A stretch of DNA of 64,000 bases from Streptomyces sp. RFCAC02 (GCF_004193175.1 NZ_SAUH01000001.1:4435501-4499500); one strand, 5' to 3'; positions 35,968 to 47,678 are shown, numbered from the stretch's first letter. Made by a program: numbers and translations. Notes: a model not told the origin generated them from the letters alone.

Positions 35968-36528
35968 ATGATCAACTTGGCCAGCGAGGAGCCGCAGAGC
36001 CCTCTGTTGCCGGTGTGGCCCGAGGTCTTCATCGGACTGTTCTGCTTCGCGGTCATCTTCTTCGTCTTCTACAAGAAGCTCCTCCCGAGCATCAACAGGA
36101 CGCTGGAGGAGCGCCGGGACGCCATCGAAGGCGGCATGGAGAAGGCCGAGGCCGCCCAGGCCGAGGCGCGCCAGACGCTGGAGAGCTACCGCGAGCAGCT
36201 CGCCGAGGCCCGCCACGAGGCGGCCCGGATGCGGCAGGAGGCCAAGGAGCAGGGTTCCGCGCTCATCGCCGAGATGCGCGCGGAGGGCCAGCGGCAGCGT
36301 GAGGAGATCATCGCCGCCGGTCACGCCCAGATCGCCGCCGACCGCAAGCAGGCCGCCGAGCAGCTCCGGCAGGACGTCGGCAAGCTCGCCGTCGACCTGG
36401 CGGGCCGGCTCGTCGGTGAGTCCCTGGAGGACCACGCCCGCCAGAGCCGGACCATCGACCGGTTCCTGGACGAGCTGGAGGACAAGGCCCAGGCCGGCAT
36501 CCCCACCCAGTCCGAGGCGGGCCGATGA
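35968..36528 (+). CDS. atpF: ATP synthase F0 subunit b
   Basis: 186 residues. One N-terminal TM helix (VFIGLFCFAVIFFVFYKKLL) and a long charged coiled coil: peripheral stalk. ATG 35968 with CGAGAGG; stop overlaps atpH. Confidence 0.96.
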   Translation: MINLASEEPQSPLLPVWPEVFIGLFCFAVIFFVFYKKLLPSINRTLEERRDAIEGGMEKAEAAQAEARQTLESYREQLAEARHEAARMRQEAKEQGSALIAEMRAEGQRQREEIIAAGHAQIAADRKQAAEQLRQDVGKLAVDLAGRLVGESLEDHARQSRTIDRFLDELEDKAQAGIPTQSEAGR

Positions 36529-37349
36529 TCGGAGCGAGCCGCGAGGCGCTGGAATCCGCCAGGGAACGCCTGGACGCCCTGGCCGACAACACGTCGACCG
36601 ACGCCGCCGCCCTCGCCGCCGATCTGGCCCGGGTCACCGGTCTGCTGGACCGGGAGACCGCGCTGCGCCGGGTCCTCACCGACCCGGCCCAGTCGGGCGA
36701 GCGGAAGGCGGAGCTGGTCGGCCGGCTCCTCACGGGGCAGGTCTCCGGCGAGGCCGTCGACCTGCTCTCCGGCATGGTCAGGTCCCGCTGGTCCGCGTCG
36801 CGCGACCTGGTGGACGCCGTGGAGGAGCTGGCCGATTCCGCCGACCTGATCGCGGCGGAGCGGACCGGCACCCTGGACGCGGTGGAGGACGAGCTGTTCC
36901 GGTTCGGCCGGATCGTCGCCACCGCGCCGCGGCTGCGCGCCGCCCTCGCAGACAAGCGGGACGGCGCCTCCGCCGTCGCCGCCAGGGCCGGTCTGGTCCG
37001 CGACCTCATCGGCGACCGCGCCGACGAGGTCACGGTGCGGCTGGTCACGCGCCTGGTGGAACGGCCGCGAGGCCGTAGCCTGGACGCGGGGATCGACGCG
37101 CTGTGCACCCTCGCGGCGGCCCGGCGCGACCGCTCCGTCGCGGTGGTCACCTCGGCGGTGCCGCTCAGCGACCGGCAGCGGCAGCGTCTCGGCGACGCCC
37201 TGGCGCGGCTGTACGGCCGGCAGATCCAGTTGAACCTCGACGTGGACCCGGCGGTCATCGGCGGGATCTCGGTCCGGATCGGTGACGAGGTCATCAACGG
37301 CACCGTCGCGGAGCGGCTGGACGAGGTCGGCCGGCGGATGGCCGGCTGA
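36525..37349 (+). CDS. atpH: ATP synthase F1 subunit delta
   Basis: 274 residues, longer than the 177 of E. coli, as is usual in actinobacteria where an N-terminal segment is added. The C-terminal part has the delta signature VTSAVPLSDRQRQRL...DPAVIGGISVRIGDEVINGTV. Links b to the top of F1. ATG 36525 overlaps the atpF stop. Confidence 0.95.
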   Translation: MIGASREALESARERLDALADNTSTDAAALAADLARVTGLLDRETALRRVLTDPAQSGERKAELVGRLLTGQVSGEAVDLLSGMVRSRWSASRDLVDAVEELADSADLIAAERTGTLDAVEDELFRFGRIVATAPRLRAALADKRDGASAVAARAGLVRDLIGDRADEVTVRLVTRLVERPRGRSLDAGIDALCTLAAARRDRSVAVVTSAVPLSDRQRQRLGDALARLYGRQIQLNLDVDPAVIGGISVRIGDEVINGTVAERLDEVGRRMAG

Positions 37350-37447
37350 CGGCGGCCACCGCGCCACCCCAACATTGCAGGAGCAGCGGCCCGGTTGGGC
37401 CGTAACGGACGAACTTACGGTCCCAACAAGGAGAGCAGGGAACCCAG

Positions 37448-39019
37448 ATGGCGGAGCTCACGATCCGGCCGGATGAGATCCGGGACGCACTGGAGAACTT
37501 TGTCCAGTCGTACACGCCGGACGCGGCCTCGCGCGAAGAGGTCGGGACGGTCAGCGTTGCCGGCGACGGCATCGCGAAGGTCGAGGGCCTTCCCTCGGCC
37601 ATGGCGAACGAACTGCTGGAGTTCGAGGACGGCACCCTCGGTCTCGCCCTCAACCTCGAGGAGCGCGAGATCGGCACCGTGGTCCTCGGCGAGTTCAGCG
37701 GTATCGAGGAGGGGCAGCCGGTGCGCCGCACCGGTGAGGTCCTCTCCGTCGGTGTCGGCGAGGGGTACCTCGGCCGGGTCGTCGACCCGCTGGGCAACCC
37801 GATCGACGGTCTCGGCGAGATCGAGACCTCGGGCCGCCGCGCCCTGGAGCTGCAGGCCCCCACGGTCATGCAGCGCAAGTCGGTCCACGAGCCCATGGAG
37901 ACGGGCTACAAGGCCGTCGACACCATGACCCCGATCGGCCGCGGCCAGCGCCAGCTCATCATCGGCGACCGGCAGACCGGCAAGACCGCCCTCGCGGTCG
38001 ACACGATCATCAACCAGCGCGACAACTGGCGTTCCGGCGACCCGAACAAGCAGGTCCGCTGCATCTACGTGGCGATCGGCCAGAAGGGCACCACCATCGC
38101 GTCCGTGCGCGGCGCCCTGGAGGACGCCGGCGCGCTGGAGTACACGACGATCGTCGCGGCCCCCGCGTCCGACCCGGCGGGCTTCAAGTACATCGCGCCG
38201 TACACCGGCTCCGCCATCGGCCAGCACTGGATGTACGAGGGCAAGCACGTCCTCATCGTCTTCGACGACCTGTCGAAGCAGGCCGACGCCTACCGCGCCG
38301 TGTCCCTGCTGCTGCGCCGCCCGCCGGGCCGCGAGGCGTACCCGGGCGACGTCTTCTACCTGCACTCCCGCCTGCTGGAGCGCTGCGCGAAGCTGTCGGA
38401 CGAGATGGGCGGCGGCTCGATGACGGGTCTGCCGATCGTCGAGACCAAGGCCAACGACGTGTCGGCCTTCATCCCGACCAACGTCATCTCCATCACCGAC
38501 GGCCAGTGCTTCCTGGAGTCCGACCTGTTCAACGCGGGCCAGCGGCCGGCGCTGAACGTCGGTATCTCCGTCTCCCGCGTCGGCGGTTCCGCGCAGCACA
38601 AGGCGATCCGGCAGATCACCGGTTCGCTCCGCGTGGACCTGGCCCAGTACCGCGAGCTCGAGGCGTTCGCCGCCTTCGGTTCCGACCTGGACGCCGCGTC
38701 CAAGGCGGCCCTGTCCCGCGGTCAGCGCATGGTGGAGCTGCTGAAGCAGGACCAGTACAACCCGTACTCGACCGAGAACCAGGTCGTCTCCGTCTGGTCC
38801 GGCACCAACGGCCTGATGGACGACGTCCCGGTCGGCGACATCCGCCGCTTCGAGCGCGAGCTGCTCGACTACCTGGGCCGTGACCACAAGGACCTCATGA
38901 CCTCGATCCGTGAGGGCGGCAAGATGTCCGACGACACGATCCAGGCCGTCCGCTCCGCGGTCAACCAGTTCAAGCAGCAGTTCGAGACGTCGGACGGCCA
39001 CCTGGTCGGCGAGGGCTGA
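37448..39019 (+). CDS. atpA: ATP synthase F1 subunit alpha
   Basis: 523 residues. Nucleotide site GDRQTGKT at 173-180, non-catalytic; [17 protein letters not shown] region present as [20 protein letters not shown] 37448 with AAGGAGAGCAGGG region. Confidence 0.97.
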   Translation: MAELTIRPDEIRDALENFVQSYTPDAASREEVGTVSVAGDGIAKVEGLPSAMANELLEFEDGTLGLALNLEEREIGTVVLGEFSGIEEGQPVRRTGEVLSVGVGEGYLGRVVDPLGNPIDGLGEIETSGRRALELQAPTVMQRKSVHEPMETGYKAVDTMTPIGRGQRQLIIGDRQTGKTALAVDTIINQRDNWRSGDPNKQVRCIYVAIGQKGTTIASVRGALEDAGALEYTTIVAAPASDPAGFKYIAPYTGSAIGQHWMYEGKHVLIVFDDLSKQADAYRAVSLLLRRPPGREAYPGDVFYLHSRLLERCAKLSDEMGGGSMTGLPIVETKANDVSAFIPTNVISITDGQCFLESDLFNAGQRPALNVGISVSRVGGSAQHKAIRQITGSLRVDLAQYRELEAFAAFGSDLDAASKAALSRGQRMVELLKQDQYNPYSTENQVVSVWSGTNGLMDDVPVGDIRRFERELLDYLGRDHKDLMTSIREGGKMSDDTIQAVRSAVNQFKQQFETSDGHLVGEG

Positions 39020-39022
39020 TCC

Positions 39023-41409
<2,387 letters not shown>

Positions 41410-41431
41410 CGCCGTCGGCCGTGGACGTGCT

Positions 41432-41476
41432 CCGGGGCGGGGGCGCCGCCCTTCCGTGAGGGTGCCCCCGCCCCGG
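41432..41476 (+). terminator. Terminator-like hairpin between atpD and atpC
   Basis: 13-bp stem CCGGGGCGGGGGC (41432-41444) with GCCCCCGCCCCGG (41464-41476). It lies inside the operon in the 144-bp atpD-atpC gap and may lower atpC transcription or protect the upstream mRNA. Confidence 0.6.
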
Positions 41477-41553
41477 GGCCGTCCGCGGGTCCCAACTATT
41501 CTTCGACCAGCCAGTGATATCCACAGCGATATCCGGAAGTAGAGGGAGCCATC

Positions 41554-41937
41554 GTGGCTGAGCTGCACGTCGAGTTGGTCGCCGCCGACCGCCGGGTCTG
41601 GTCCGGTGAGGCGAGCCTCGTCGTCGCGCGCACCACCGCGGGCGACATCGGCATCATGCCGGGGCACCAGCCGGTGCTTGCCGTCCTGAAGTCGGGTCCT
41701 GTGACCATCCGCACGGCGGGCGAGAGCGGTTCCGGAACGGTGTCGGCGGCCGTGCACGGCGGTTTCCTGTCGTACACGGACGGTAAGCTGTCGCTGCTCG
41801 CGGAGATCGCCGAGCTGTCCGACGAGATCGATGTCGAGCGCGCCCAGCGTGCTCTGGAGCAGGCGCGGGCCGAGGACGACGCCGAGGCGGAACGGCGTGC
41901 CGACGTCCGTCTGCGCGCGGTGTCCGCCGGGCACTGA
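41554..41937 (+). CDS. atpC: ATP synthase F1 subunit epsilon
   Basis: 127 residues. Beta-sandwich start AELHVELVAADRRVWSGEA, TTAGDIGIMPGHQPVLAVLKSG, and a C-terminal helix pair ERAQRALEQARAEDDAEAERRADVRLRAV. GTG 41554 with AGAGGGAG. Separated from atpD by a hairpin. Confidence 0.96.
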   Translation: MAELHVELVAADRRVWSGEASLVVARTTAGDIGIMPGHQPVLAVLKSGPVTIRTAGESGSGTVSAAVHGGFLSYTDGKLSLLAEIAELSDEIDVERAQRALEQARAEDDAEAERRADVRLRAVSAGH

Positions 41938-42006
41938 CCCTTATCCGGGCACGTCCGGGGTATCCGGCGCGAGACACACGGCAGGAGACGAGGAGGTCGT
42001 AGTTCC

Positions 42007-42456
42007 ATGGTCCTCGTCGTGTGCGTGTGCGTGGCAGCGGTGCTGCTGCTCGTGGCCCTTGGACTGTTCGGTTTCGGGCTGCGCCGCAGGCTGATCCAGC
42101 GGCTCGGCGGCACGTTCGACTGCAGCGCGCGGTTCGGCGCGCCGCGCGCGGGCGGGTCCCCGGGCAAGGGCTGGCTGTACGGCGTCGCCCGCTACAACGG
42201 GGACCACGTCGAGTGGTTCCGCGTCTTCTCCTACGCGCTGCGGCCCCGGCGCACGCTGCAGCGCGACCGCATCCAGGTGCGGGAGCGCCGGCGCCCCGTC
42301 GGGGACGAGGAGCTGGCGCTGCTGCCGGGGGCGGTGGTGCTGAGCTGTCGGCACGACGAATGGGACATCGAACTCGCGATGAGCGAGGACGCGCTGACCG
42401 GCTTCCTGGCCTGGCTGGAGGCGGCACCGCCCGGACAACGGGTGAACGTCGCCTGA
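42007..42456 (+). CDS. DUF2550 single-pass membrane protein
   Basis: 149 residues. N-terminal TM helix (VLVVCVCVAAVLLLVALGLFGFGL) followed by a conserved cytoplasmic-type domain with GTFDCS, GWLYGVARY, WFRVFSYALRPRR and CRHDEWDIELAMSEDALTGFLAWLE. The family follows atpC in many actinobacteria; function unknown. ATG 42007. Confidence 0.85.
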   Translation: MVLVVCVCVAAVLLLVALGLFGFGLRRRLIQRLGGTFDCSARFGAPRAGGSPGKGWLYGVARYNGDHVEWFRVFSYALRPRRTLQRDRIQVRERRRPVGDEELALLPGAVVLSCRHDEWDIELAMSEDALTGFLAWLEAAPPGQRVNVA

Positions 42457-42509
42457 AGCCGGGCCTTTCTGTTTCCCGGGTTCCCGCCGGTCCCGTGCCC
42501 GTCCCGGTG

Positions 42510-42791
42510 TCAGTCCCTCGGGAGCAGGGAGCCGAGCGGCCCGAGGTCCAGGTTGAGGTCGGCGGCGGTCAGGCCGAACTGGTCGCGGAGGTCGGCCACG
42601 CGCTCCTCCAGCAGCATGAGGGTCGTGCCGACGCGTTCGATCTGGTCGTCGGTGAGGTTCCCCGACTCGACGCGGCGGACGGCCTGGCGTTCCATGAGCT
42701 GGCGCAGCAGTTCCACGATCGTGAGGACGAGCCCGGCCAGGTCGCGCCCCACGCTGTCCCGGTCGATGTCGAGGCGGGCGGGCGCCGTCAC
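42510..42791 (-). CDS. gvpK: Gas vesicle protein GvpK
   Basis: 93 residues: LDIDRDSVGRDLAGLVLTIVELLRQLMERQAVRRVESGNLTDDQIERVGTTLM, the GvpK signature, and a C-terminal LDLGPLGSLL. Accessory protein needed for vesicle formation. GTG 42791 overlaps the gvpS stop; last gene of the cluster. Confidence 0.93.
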   Translation of the reverse strand: MTAPARLDIDRDSVGRDLAGLVLTIVELLRQLMERQAVRRVESGNLTDDQIERVGTTLMLLEERVADLRDQFGLTAADLNLDLGPLGSLLPRD

Positions 42792-43048
42792 AGCGGCCCG
42801 CTGTCGGCCCAGGGCGACGGCACCTTGTCGGACACCGACGCGAGCAGCGCGTGCAGGGACAGCCGCACGAGCGGCACCTCGGCGATCGCGATGACGAGGT
42901 CGCCGCTGAGGACGACGCCGCAGCCCAGCACCCGGTCGAGCAGGTCCACGAGGGGCACCCCGATCGGGCCGTAGGGGCCTTCGGGTCCCGTCCACGGGAC
43001 GGGGTCGGCGGTCCGCGGGTCGACGGCGGCGGGTTCAGCGCTGGGCAT
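42788..43048 (-). CDS. gvpS: Gas vesicle protein GvpS (GvpA-like)
   Basis: 86 residues with a GvpA-fold core: VPLVDLLDRVLGCGVVLSGDLVIAIAEVPLVRLSLHALLASV. A minor GvpA homologue thought to act in nucleation or tip formation. Position between gvpL and gvpK matches the Streptomyces order. ATG 43048 overlaps gvpL by 14 bp. Confidence 0.9.
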   Translation of the reverse strand: MPSAEPAAVDPRTADPVPWTGPEGPYGPIGVPLVDLLDRVLGCGVVLSGDLVIAIAEVPLVRLSLHALLASVSDKVPSPWADSGPL

Positions 43049-43880
43049 CGGGGCCTCCGTCGTGGGGGGCGGCGTCGGGGGCGGCGAAGGAGTACGGCGC
43101 CCAGGGGCCGGTGAGGCCGATGGTCACGCGGCCCGCGATGCCGGGGAGGCGGCGCAGGGCCGCCACGGCCGCGGTGAACTCGACCGCGCGCGTCCGGTCC
43201 ACGAGGTGGGCGGTGTTGAGGATCTGGTGGCCCGCGCCGTCCGCCGTGTCCTGGAGCCGCAGCGCGCGGGACGCGGCGGCGAGGGGGCGCAGGGCGGCTT
43301 CGACGCGGTCGGCCGCGTCGAGCGCGGCCTGCCGGCGCGCGTCCCTGGCGCGGCCCCGGTCCCGTACGCGCTCCAGGTAGGCGCGTCCGCTGGAGGGCGG
43401 GGCGGGCCGCCGTGCGGGTGCGCTGCTGAGGGCGGGTTCGGGGTCGGGGGCGGCCGTGGCGGCGGGGGCGACGGTGACCTTGACGCCCCATTCGTCGCGC
43501 CCGGCGACGCGGACCAGGGCGGGGAGGAGGCGGGCGGCGTCGGCCGCGAGGGCGGCGGCGGCCCGTTCGTCGCCGAGGTAGAGCGTCGCGAGGGGGAGGG
43601 GGACGGTCGCCGCGGTGGCGGCCACGGTGGCGACCACCTCGTCGTGGGCGCGGGCGCAGCGCTCCAGGGCGGCGCGGTCGGCGAGCCGTTCGCGCAGGGC
43701 CTCGGGCGTGAAGGCGTCGGCCGGCACGCTCTGGACGACGGCGGTGAGGGGGCCGGCCGGCAGGGCGCGGACGGGTCCCGCCGCCTCGGTGTGGCCGGCG
43801 GGGCCGGTGAGGCGGCGGGCCAGCGCGGGCGCGGCGTCGGCGGGGCAGACGGCGAAGACACAGGTGGCGGTCGTGCTCAT
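43035..43880 (-). CDS. gvpL: Gas vesicle protein GvpL (GvpF/L family)
   Basis: 281 residues. GvpF/L family: CVFAVCPADAAPA at the start, VVATVAATAATVPLPLATLYLGDERAAAAL, WGVKVTVAP, YLERVRDRGRARDARR and a C-terminal GLTGPWAPYSFA that is the hallmark of the family (TGPWPPYSF). ATG 43880 overlaps the gvpJ stop. Confidence 0.92.
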   Translation of the reverse strand: MSTTATCVFAVCPADAAPALARRLTGPAGHTEAAGPVRALPAGPLTAVVQSVPADAFTPEALRERLADRAALERCARAHDEVVATVAATAATVPLPLATLYLGDERAAAALAADAARLLPALVRVAGRDEWGVKVTVAPAATAAPDPEPALSSAPARRPAPPSSGRAYLERVRDRGRARDARRQAALDAADRVEAALRPLAAASRALRLQDTADGAGHQILNTAHLVDRTRAVEFTAAVAALRRLPGIAGRVTIGLTGPWAPYSFAAPDAAPHDGGPDAQR

Positions 43881-44209
43881 GAGGCGTCGGAGCTCTCCTG
43901 TTCGAGGGCGGCGATGCGGTCGCGGAGCTGGCGGTTCTCGTCCACCAGGGCGTCGTGGGCGGCGGTGGTGGACAGGGAGGGCTCGGTCTCCCACCAGTTG
44001 ATGCCGGCCTTCTTGGCGGTGTCGACGGAGGAGATGAACAGGCGCAGGCGGATCGTGAGCAGCTCGATGTCGAGCAGGTCGATCTTGATGTCGCCGGCGA
44101 TGACGATGCCCTTGTCGAGGATGCGTTCCAGGATGTCGGCGAGGTTGGACGCGCGGGGCTTGCAGGGTTCGAACGAGTCGCAGTCGAGGGGTTCGAGCGG
44201 GAGCGTCAC
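43877..44209 (-). CDS. gvpJ: Gas vesicle protein GvpJ (GvpA-like)
   Basis: 110 residues. GvpA-like core: SNLADILERILDKGIVIAGDIKIDLLDIELLTIRLRLFISSVDTAKKAGINWW, plus a coiled-coil tail (LVDENRQLRDRIAALEQE). Minor shell or tip component. GTG 44209 overlaps gvpZ. Confidence 0.93.
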   Translation of the reverse strand: MTLPLEPLDCDSFEPCKPRASNLADILERILDKGIVIAGDIKIDLLDIELLTIRLRLFISSVDTAKKAGINWWETEPSLSTTAAHDALVDENRQLRDRIAALEQESSDAS

Positions 44210-45156
44210 CGGTCGTCACGCTCCTCGTCGTCCTCGTCCTCGTCCTCGTCCTGGTCCTCCTGGTCCTGGTCGTCGTCCTGGTCCTGGTCGTCCCGCTCGT
44301 CCTCGTCGCGGTCCTGGTCCTCGTCGTTCCCGTCCTGGTCGTCCGGCGGCTCGTGGTCCTTCACGACCTCGCCGTCCTTGATCTCGCCGAGCCAGCCCTC
44401 CGGCACCTCCTCGGCCTCCAGCGTGACGTGACGCTGGAAGTTCTTCAGGTCCAGGCGGAGCCGGCGGCCCTGGGCGCGCCAGAGGTTGGCCGTCTTCTCG
44501 AAGAAGCCCGCCGGGTAGTACATGACCACCACGACGATGCGCGTGAGCCGTGGCGCGACCTCGTGGAAGGTGACGACGCCGTTGGTGCTGCCCTGGGCGC
44601 CCTCGGACGTCCACTCGATCCGCTCGTAGGGCACCTGCTCCTGGACGGTGGCCTTCCAGCCGCGGGAGGACGGGCCGATCTTGAGCTTCCAGTCGCTGGT
44701 CGTCTCGTCGGACCGCTGGACGCTCTGGACGCCCTTCATGTAGTCGCTGAAGTCCTCGTAGCTCGTCCAGTGCCGGTAGCACTCGCGCAGGGGGACGCCG
44801 ATGTCGAGGGTCTCCACGATGCTGGTGAACTTGCCGCCGGACTTGCCGCCCTGCTTGCCGTCACCGTTCCCGCCGCCGTCACCCCCGCCGTCGTCATCGC
44901 CGCCGCCCATGCCGGGGACGGCCTTCTTGACGCTGCCGACGGCCTGGTCCTTGGCGAGCTTGGCGCCCATCTTGGGGAGGTTCTTGCCGCTGAGGGCCTG
45001 CTCGCCCACGTCACCGGCGACGCCGCTGAGCCGGCTGCCCGCCGACTCGGCGAGATGGTGCAGCCGGGCGGTGAGGAATCCGGTGATCTCGTGCCCGAGG
45101 CGCTCCAGGCTCTTCGTGAGGACGTCCTGCTTGCCGTCCTTGTCGTTGTCCGCCAT
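44206..45156 (-). CDS. gvpZ: Gas vesicle protein GvpZ (SRPBCC domain with acidic tail)
   Basis: 316 residues. N-terminal helical part, Gly/Asp linker, then an SRPBCC/polyketide-cyclase-like domain (about 108-255): VETLDIGVPLRECYRHWTSYEDFSDYMKGV, WKATVQEQVPYERIEW, MYYPAGFFEK. The last 45 residues are almost all Asp, Glu, Gln and Arg. Specific to actinobacterial gas-vesicle clusters; function not established. Overlaps gvpJ by 4 bp. Confidence 0.88.
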   Translation of the reverse strand: MADNDKDGKQDVLTKSLERLGHEITGFLTARLHHLAESAGSRLSGVAGDVGEQALSGKNLPKMGAKLAKDQAVGSVKKAVPGMGGGDDDGGGDGGGNGDGKQGGKSGGKFTSIVETLDIGVPLRECYRHWTSYEDFSDYMKGVQSVQRSDETTSDWKLKIGPSSRGWKATVQEQVPYERIEWTSEGAQGSTNGVVTFHEVAPRLTRIVVVVMYYPAGFFEKTANLWRAQGRRLRLDLKNFQRHVTLEAEEVPEGWLGEIKDGEVVKDHEPPDDQDGNDEDQDRDEDERDDQDQDDDQDQEDQDEDEDEDDEERDDR

Positions 45157-45161
45157 GTCGG

Positions 45162-45821
45162 CTATCCCTTGCGGTCGGGTCGGGTGACGATGCGCGCGGC
45201 CTTCTTGCTGCCGGGTGCCGCCTTCCGGCGCTGGGTGGCGGCCTTCTTCGTGTGGGCGGCCTTCTTGCTCGCCGGGCTCCTGCCGCGGGACTTCGAGGGC
45301 TTCGGCTTCTCGTCCTCGTCGTCCTCGTCCTCCCCCTCTTCTTCGTCCTCCCCCTCGTCCTCGTCCTCGTCGTCGTGGTCGTCTTCCTCTTCGTCCCCGT
45401 CGTCCCGCTCGTCCTCGTCGCGGTCCTCGTCCTCGTCGTCCCGCTCGTCGTCCGTGTCGCGGTCGTCGTCCCTCCCGGCGCGGTCCTCGTCACCGGTGTC
45501 CTCGTCACGGTCCGGCCGGCGGCCGTCGCCGAGGGCCTCGGTCTTCTTGTGCAGGGCGTCCGCGAGCGAGCCGATGCGTTCGTCGGCCAGCGTGCGTCCC
45601 GCGTCGAGCAACTGGTCCCGCATCTGCCCGCCGAGCTCGGCCAACTGGCCGTTCCCGGCGAGCTTGCGCAGCCCGGCGGACGCCATGTCCTTCGGGCTCG
45701 TGCCGAATCTGCGGCCCATGGCGTACGTGGCCACGGCGATGGCCAGCCGTGCCTTGCGCCGGCGCCCGAGCAGGTAGCCGCTCGCGATGCCGGCCGCGAG
45801 GGCCGCCTTCGAGTTGTCCAT
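45162..45821 (-). CDS. gvpY: Gas vesicle protein GvpY (charged low-complexity tail)
   Basis: 219 residues. A structured N-terminal half (MDNSKAALAAGIASGYLLGRRRKARLAIAVATYAMGRRFG), then an Asp/Glu/Arg run at about 105-170 and a Lys/Ala/Ser-rich histone-like end (ASKKAAHTKKAATQRRKAAPGSKKAA). The opposite charges suggest binding to acidic partners, for example the GvpZ tail, or to nucleic acid. Named by position and N-terminus. Confidence 0.82.
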   Translation of the reverse strand: MDNSKAALAAGIASGYLLGRRRKARLAIAVATYAMGRRFGTSPKDMASAGLRKLAGNGQLAELGGQMRDQLLDAGRTLADERIGSLADALHKKTEALGDGRRPDRDEDTGDEDRAGRDDDRDTDDERDDEDEDRDEDERDDGDEEEDDHDDEDEDEGEDEEEGEDEDDEDEKPKPSKSRGRSPASKKAAHTKKAATQRRKAAPGSKKAARIVTRPDRKG

Positions 45822-45825
45822 CGGA

Positions 45826-46095
45826 TCAGAGCCTTCCTGCTCGGTCGGTGGGGGGACGCGCCATGGCCCGCTGGCGGCGCCGCAGTTCGATCAGGAGGTC
45901 CTCCTCCTGGCGCTCGAACTCGTCCTGGTCGATCTCGCCCTCGTCGAGGGCGCGGTGCAGGGCGGTGATCCGGGCCAGGACGGGCGCCGGGTCGCACGTC
46001 TCCTTCTCGGCCGCGTCGGCGACCTGCCCCGCGACCCAGGCGGCACCGCGCACCGGGGCCAGCGGCAGCAGCAGGAGTCCGGACAGCAGGCCCAT
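45826..46095 (-). CDS. gvpG: Gas vesicle protein GvpG
   Basis: 89 residues: MGLLSGLLLLPLAPVRGAAWVAGQVADAAE, then a charged helix with LDEGEIDQDEFERQEEDLLIEL, the GvpG signature. ATG 46095 is 1 bp after gvpF. Confidence 0.92.
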   Translation of the reverse strand: MGLLSGLLLLPLAPVRGAAWVAGQVADAAEKETCDPAPVLARITALHRALDEGEIDQDEFERQEEDLLIELRRRQRAMARPPTDRAGRL

Positions 46096-46096
46096 G

Positions 46097-46858
46097 TCAG
46101 CCCTGCCCGGCCGGCAGCGGGGACGCCTCGGGGCCCACGAAGCTGAAGCACGGCAGCGGTCCCGTGACCCGCAGGTCGGCGTGGCCGGCGAGGGCCTCCG
46201 TCCAGCGCGCCGCCTCCGAGCCGAACGCGGCGACGGCGGTGCGCGGGACGAGGAAGGACGTGTTGCCGACGCAGCCCGGCACCTCGGGTCCGGCGGCCGT
46301 CGCCTCCGCGTACGCCCCGAGCGCGCGCAGCGCGCGGGCCGCCGCGCCCGACGCCCGGCGCCGCAGCGCGTCCGACGCCGCCTCGCCGAGCCGGACGCTC
46401 GTCTCGTAACCGGGCCTGCGGCGCGCGTCCTCCCGGAGGCGGCGCAGCCGCCCGTCGGTGCGCAGGAGGTCGGCGAGGGCGTCCTCGACGGGGAACACCT
46501 TGCAGTTCATCTCCAGCCGGCCGTCGAGGCGGTCGAGGAGCCCGGTGTGGCCGGCCGTCCCGTCGGCGAGGCGCTCGGCGAGGGTGGCGCGGTCCGGTGC
46601 GACGACGCCGAAGCGCATCGGGACGACCGGGCCGTCGGCGGCGAGGGCGAGCAGGACGTTCCGGTGGGCGATGAGGTCGCGGCGGCGGGCGAGCAGGTCG
46701 TCCGGCGCCCTGCTGACGACCGCGGCGAGTGCCCCCGGGCCGCGCACGACCCGCAGGCGCGCCGGCGGGGCGCCGACGCCGCGGGTGCCGTCGGGCAGCG
46801 GGTGGCCGGGCCGGACGATGCCGTAGACGTACAGGCCGGGCGGTTTCGTGCCGCTCAT
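46097..46858 (-). CDS. gvpF: Gas vesicle protein GvpF
   Basis: 253 residues. [61 protein letters not shown] and a C-terminal [14 protein letters not shown]: GvpF/L family. Thought to chaperone GvpA. ATG 46858 overlaps the gvpA stop. Confidence 0.93.
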   Translation of the reverse strand: MSGTKPPGLYVYGIVRPGHPLPDGTRGVGAPPARLRVVRGPGALAAVVSRAPDDLLARRRDLIAHRNVLLALAADGPVVPMRFGVVAPDRATLAERLADGTAGHTGLLDRLDGRLEMNCKVFPVEDALADLLRTDGRLRRLREDARRRPGYETSVRLGEAASDALRRRASGAAARALRALGAYAEATAAGPEVPGCVGNTSFLVPRTAVAAFGSEAARWTEALAGHADLRVTGPLPCFSFVGPEASPLPAGQG

Positions 46859-47256
46859 CCGCCATCGCCTCCGTGGCGGGTCATCTTGTCCTTGGCCTTC
46901 TTCGCCTTCTTGGCGCCCTTGTCTCCGCCCATGGCCTTCTTCAGACCCTTGACGGCCGTCGTGCGGACCGGTTTGCGGGCGGCCTGGACGCCCCCGATGA
47001 TGTCGGGCAGCGTCTTGGAACGGTCGTCGGACTCCAGGTCGATGCGGTTGCAGACCTCGGCGAAGTACAGGTACGTGTCGACGCTGGCTATGACGACCCG
47101 GACGTCGACGCGCAGTATCTCGATGCCGACCAGCGAGACTCGCAGGAACACGTCGATGACCATGCCGCGGTCGAGGATGATGTCGATGACGTCGTACAGG
47201 GTGCCGGCGCGGGGCGCGCAGGCCACGTCGTCCCGGTAGGTGGTGGTCACGGTCAT
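46855..47256 (-). CDS. gvpA: Gas vesicle structural protein GvpA with Lys-rich tail
   Basis: 133 residues, against about 70 in cyanobacteria and haloarchaea. Core at about 18-70: [54 protein letters not shown]. The remaining 60 residues are basic and Lys/Ala/Gly-rich ([17 protein letters not shown]), as in other streptomycete GvpA-type proteins. Forms the vesicle shell rib. ATG 47256. Confidence 0.93.
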   Translation of the reverse strand: MTVTTTYRDDVACAPRAGTLYDVIDIILDRGMVIDVFLRVSLVGIEILRVDVRVVIASVDTYLYFAEVCNRIDLESDDRSKTLPDIIGGVQAARKPVRTTAVKGLKKAMGGDKGAKKAKKAKDKMTRHGGDGG

Positions 47257-47295
47257 GGCTCGGGGGCTCCTTCGCGGGGCGGTGGGGGCGGTACG

Positions 47296-47604
47296 TCAGT
47301 CGTCGGCCGCGGCGCGCCGGTAGCGGCGGACGCGGCGGAAGCGGAGGAGTTTCCCGTCCTGGTCGAGGTCGACCTCGTAGGTGGCCATGAGGCTCGTCGT
47401 GTCGGGGATGCGGGGCACTTCGAGGACATCGACGGCGACGCGCCAGCCGTGCTCCTCCTCGGACACGGCGGAGACGCCGTCCACCGGGTGGCCGGTGAGG
47501 TTCTCCAGACGCCGGCTGGCGCGGCGCGCGGCGCCGGTGGCCCCGCGGATGGGGGCGGGGTCGGCCGTGTCCCGGCCGCCGTGCCGCTTCGAGGTTTCTG
47601 CCAT
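47296..47604 (-). CDS. gvpO: Gas vesicle protein GvpO
   Basis: 102 residues: ASRRLENLTGHPVDGVSAVSEEEHGWRVAVDVLEVPRIPDTTSLMATYEVDLDQDGKLLRFRRVRRYRR, the GvpO domain. ATG 47604; in-frame ATG 47655 would extend into the gap after the response regulator. First gene of the cluster, 74 bp after the response-regulator stop. Confidence 0.9.
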   Translation of the reverse strand: MAETSKRHGGRDTADPAPIRGATGAARRASRRLENLTGHPVDGVSAVSEEEHGWRVAVDVLEVPRIPDTTSLMATYEVDLDQDGKLLRFRRVRRYRRAAADD

Positions 47605-47678
47605 GGGATCAGTCTGGGCACGCCCCCGCGCCGGGGGCGCGCGCTGCTGCGCCATCCGGGTGCGGCGGCCGCCCCCCG

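Noticed and set aside
44216..45780. Long open frames on the plus strand full of Ser/Leu/Val runs opposite gvpY and gvpZ
   Set aside because: They are the complement of Asp/Glu codon runs; the minus-strand frames have the Gvp domains and overlapping start-stop signals.
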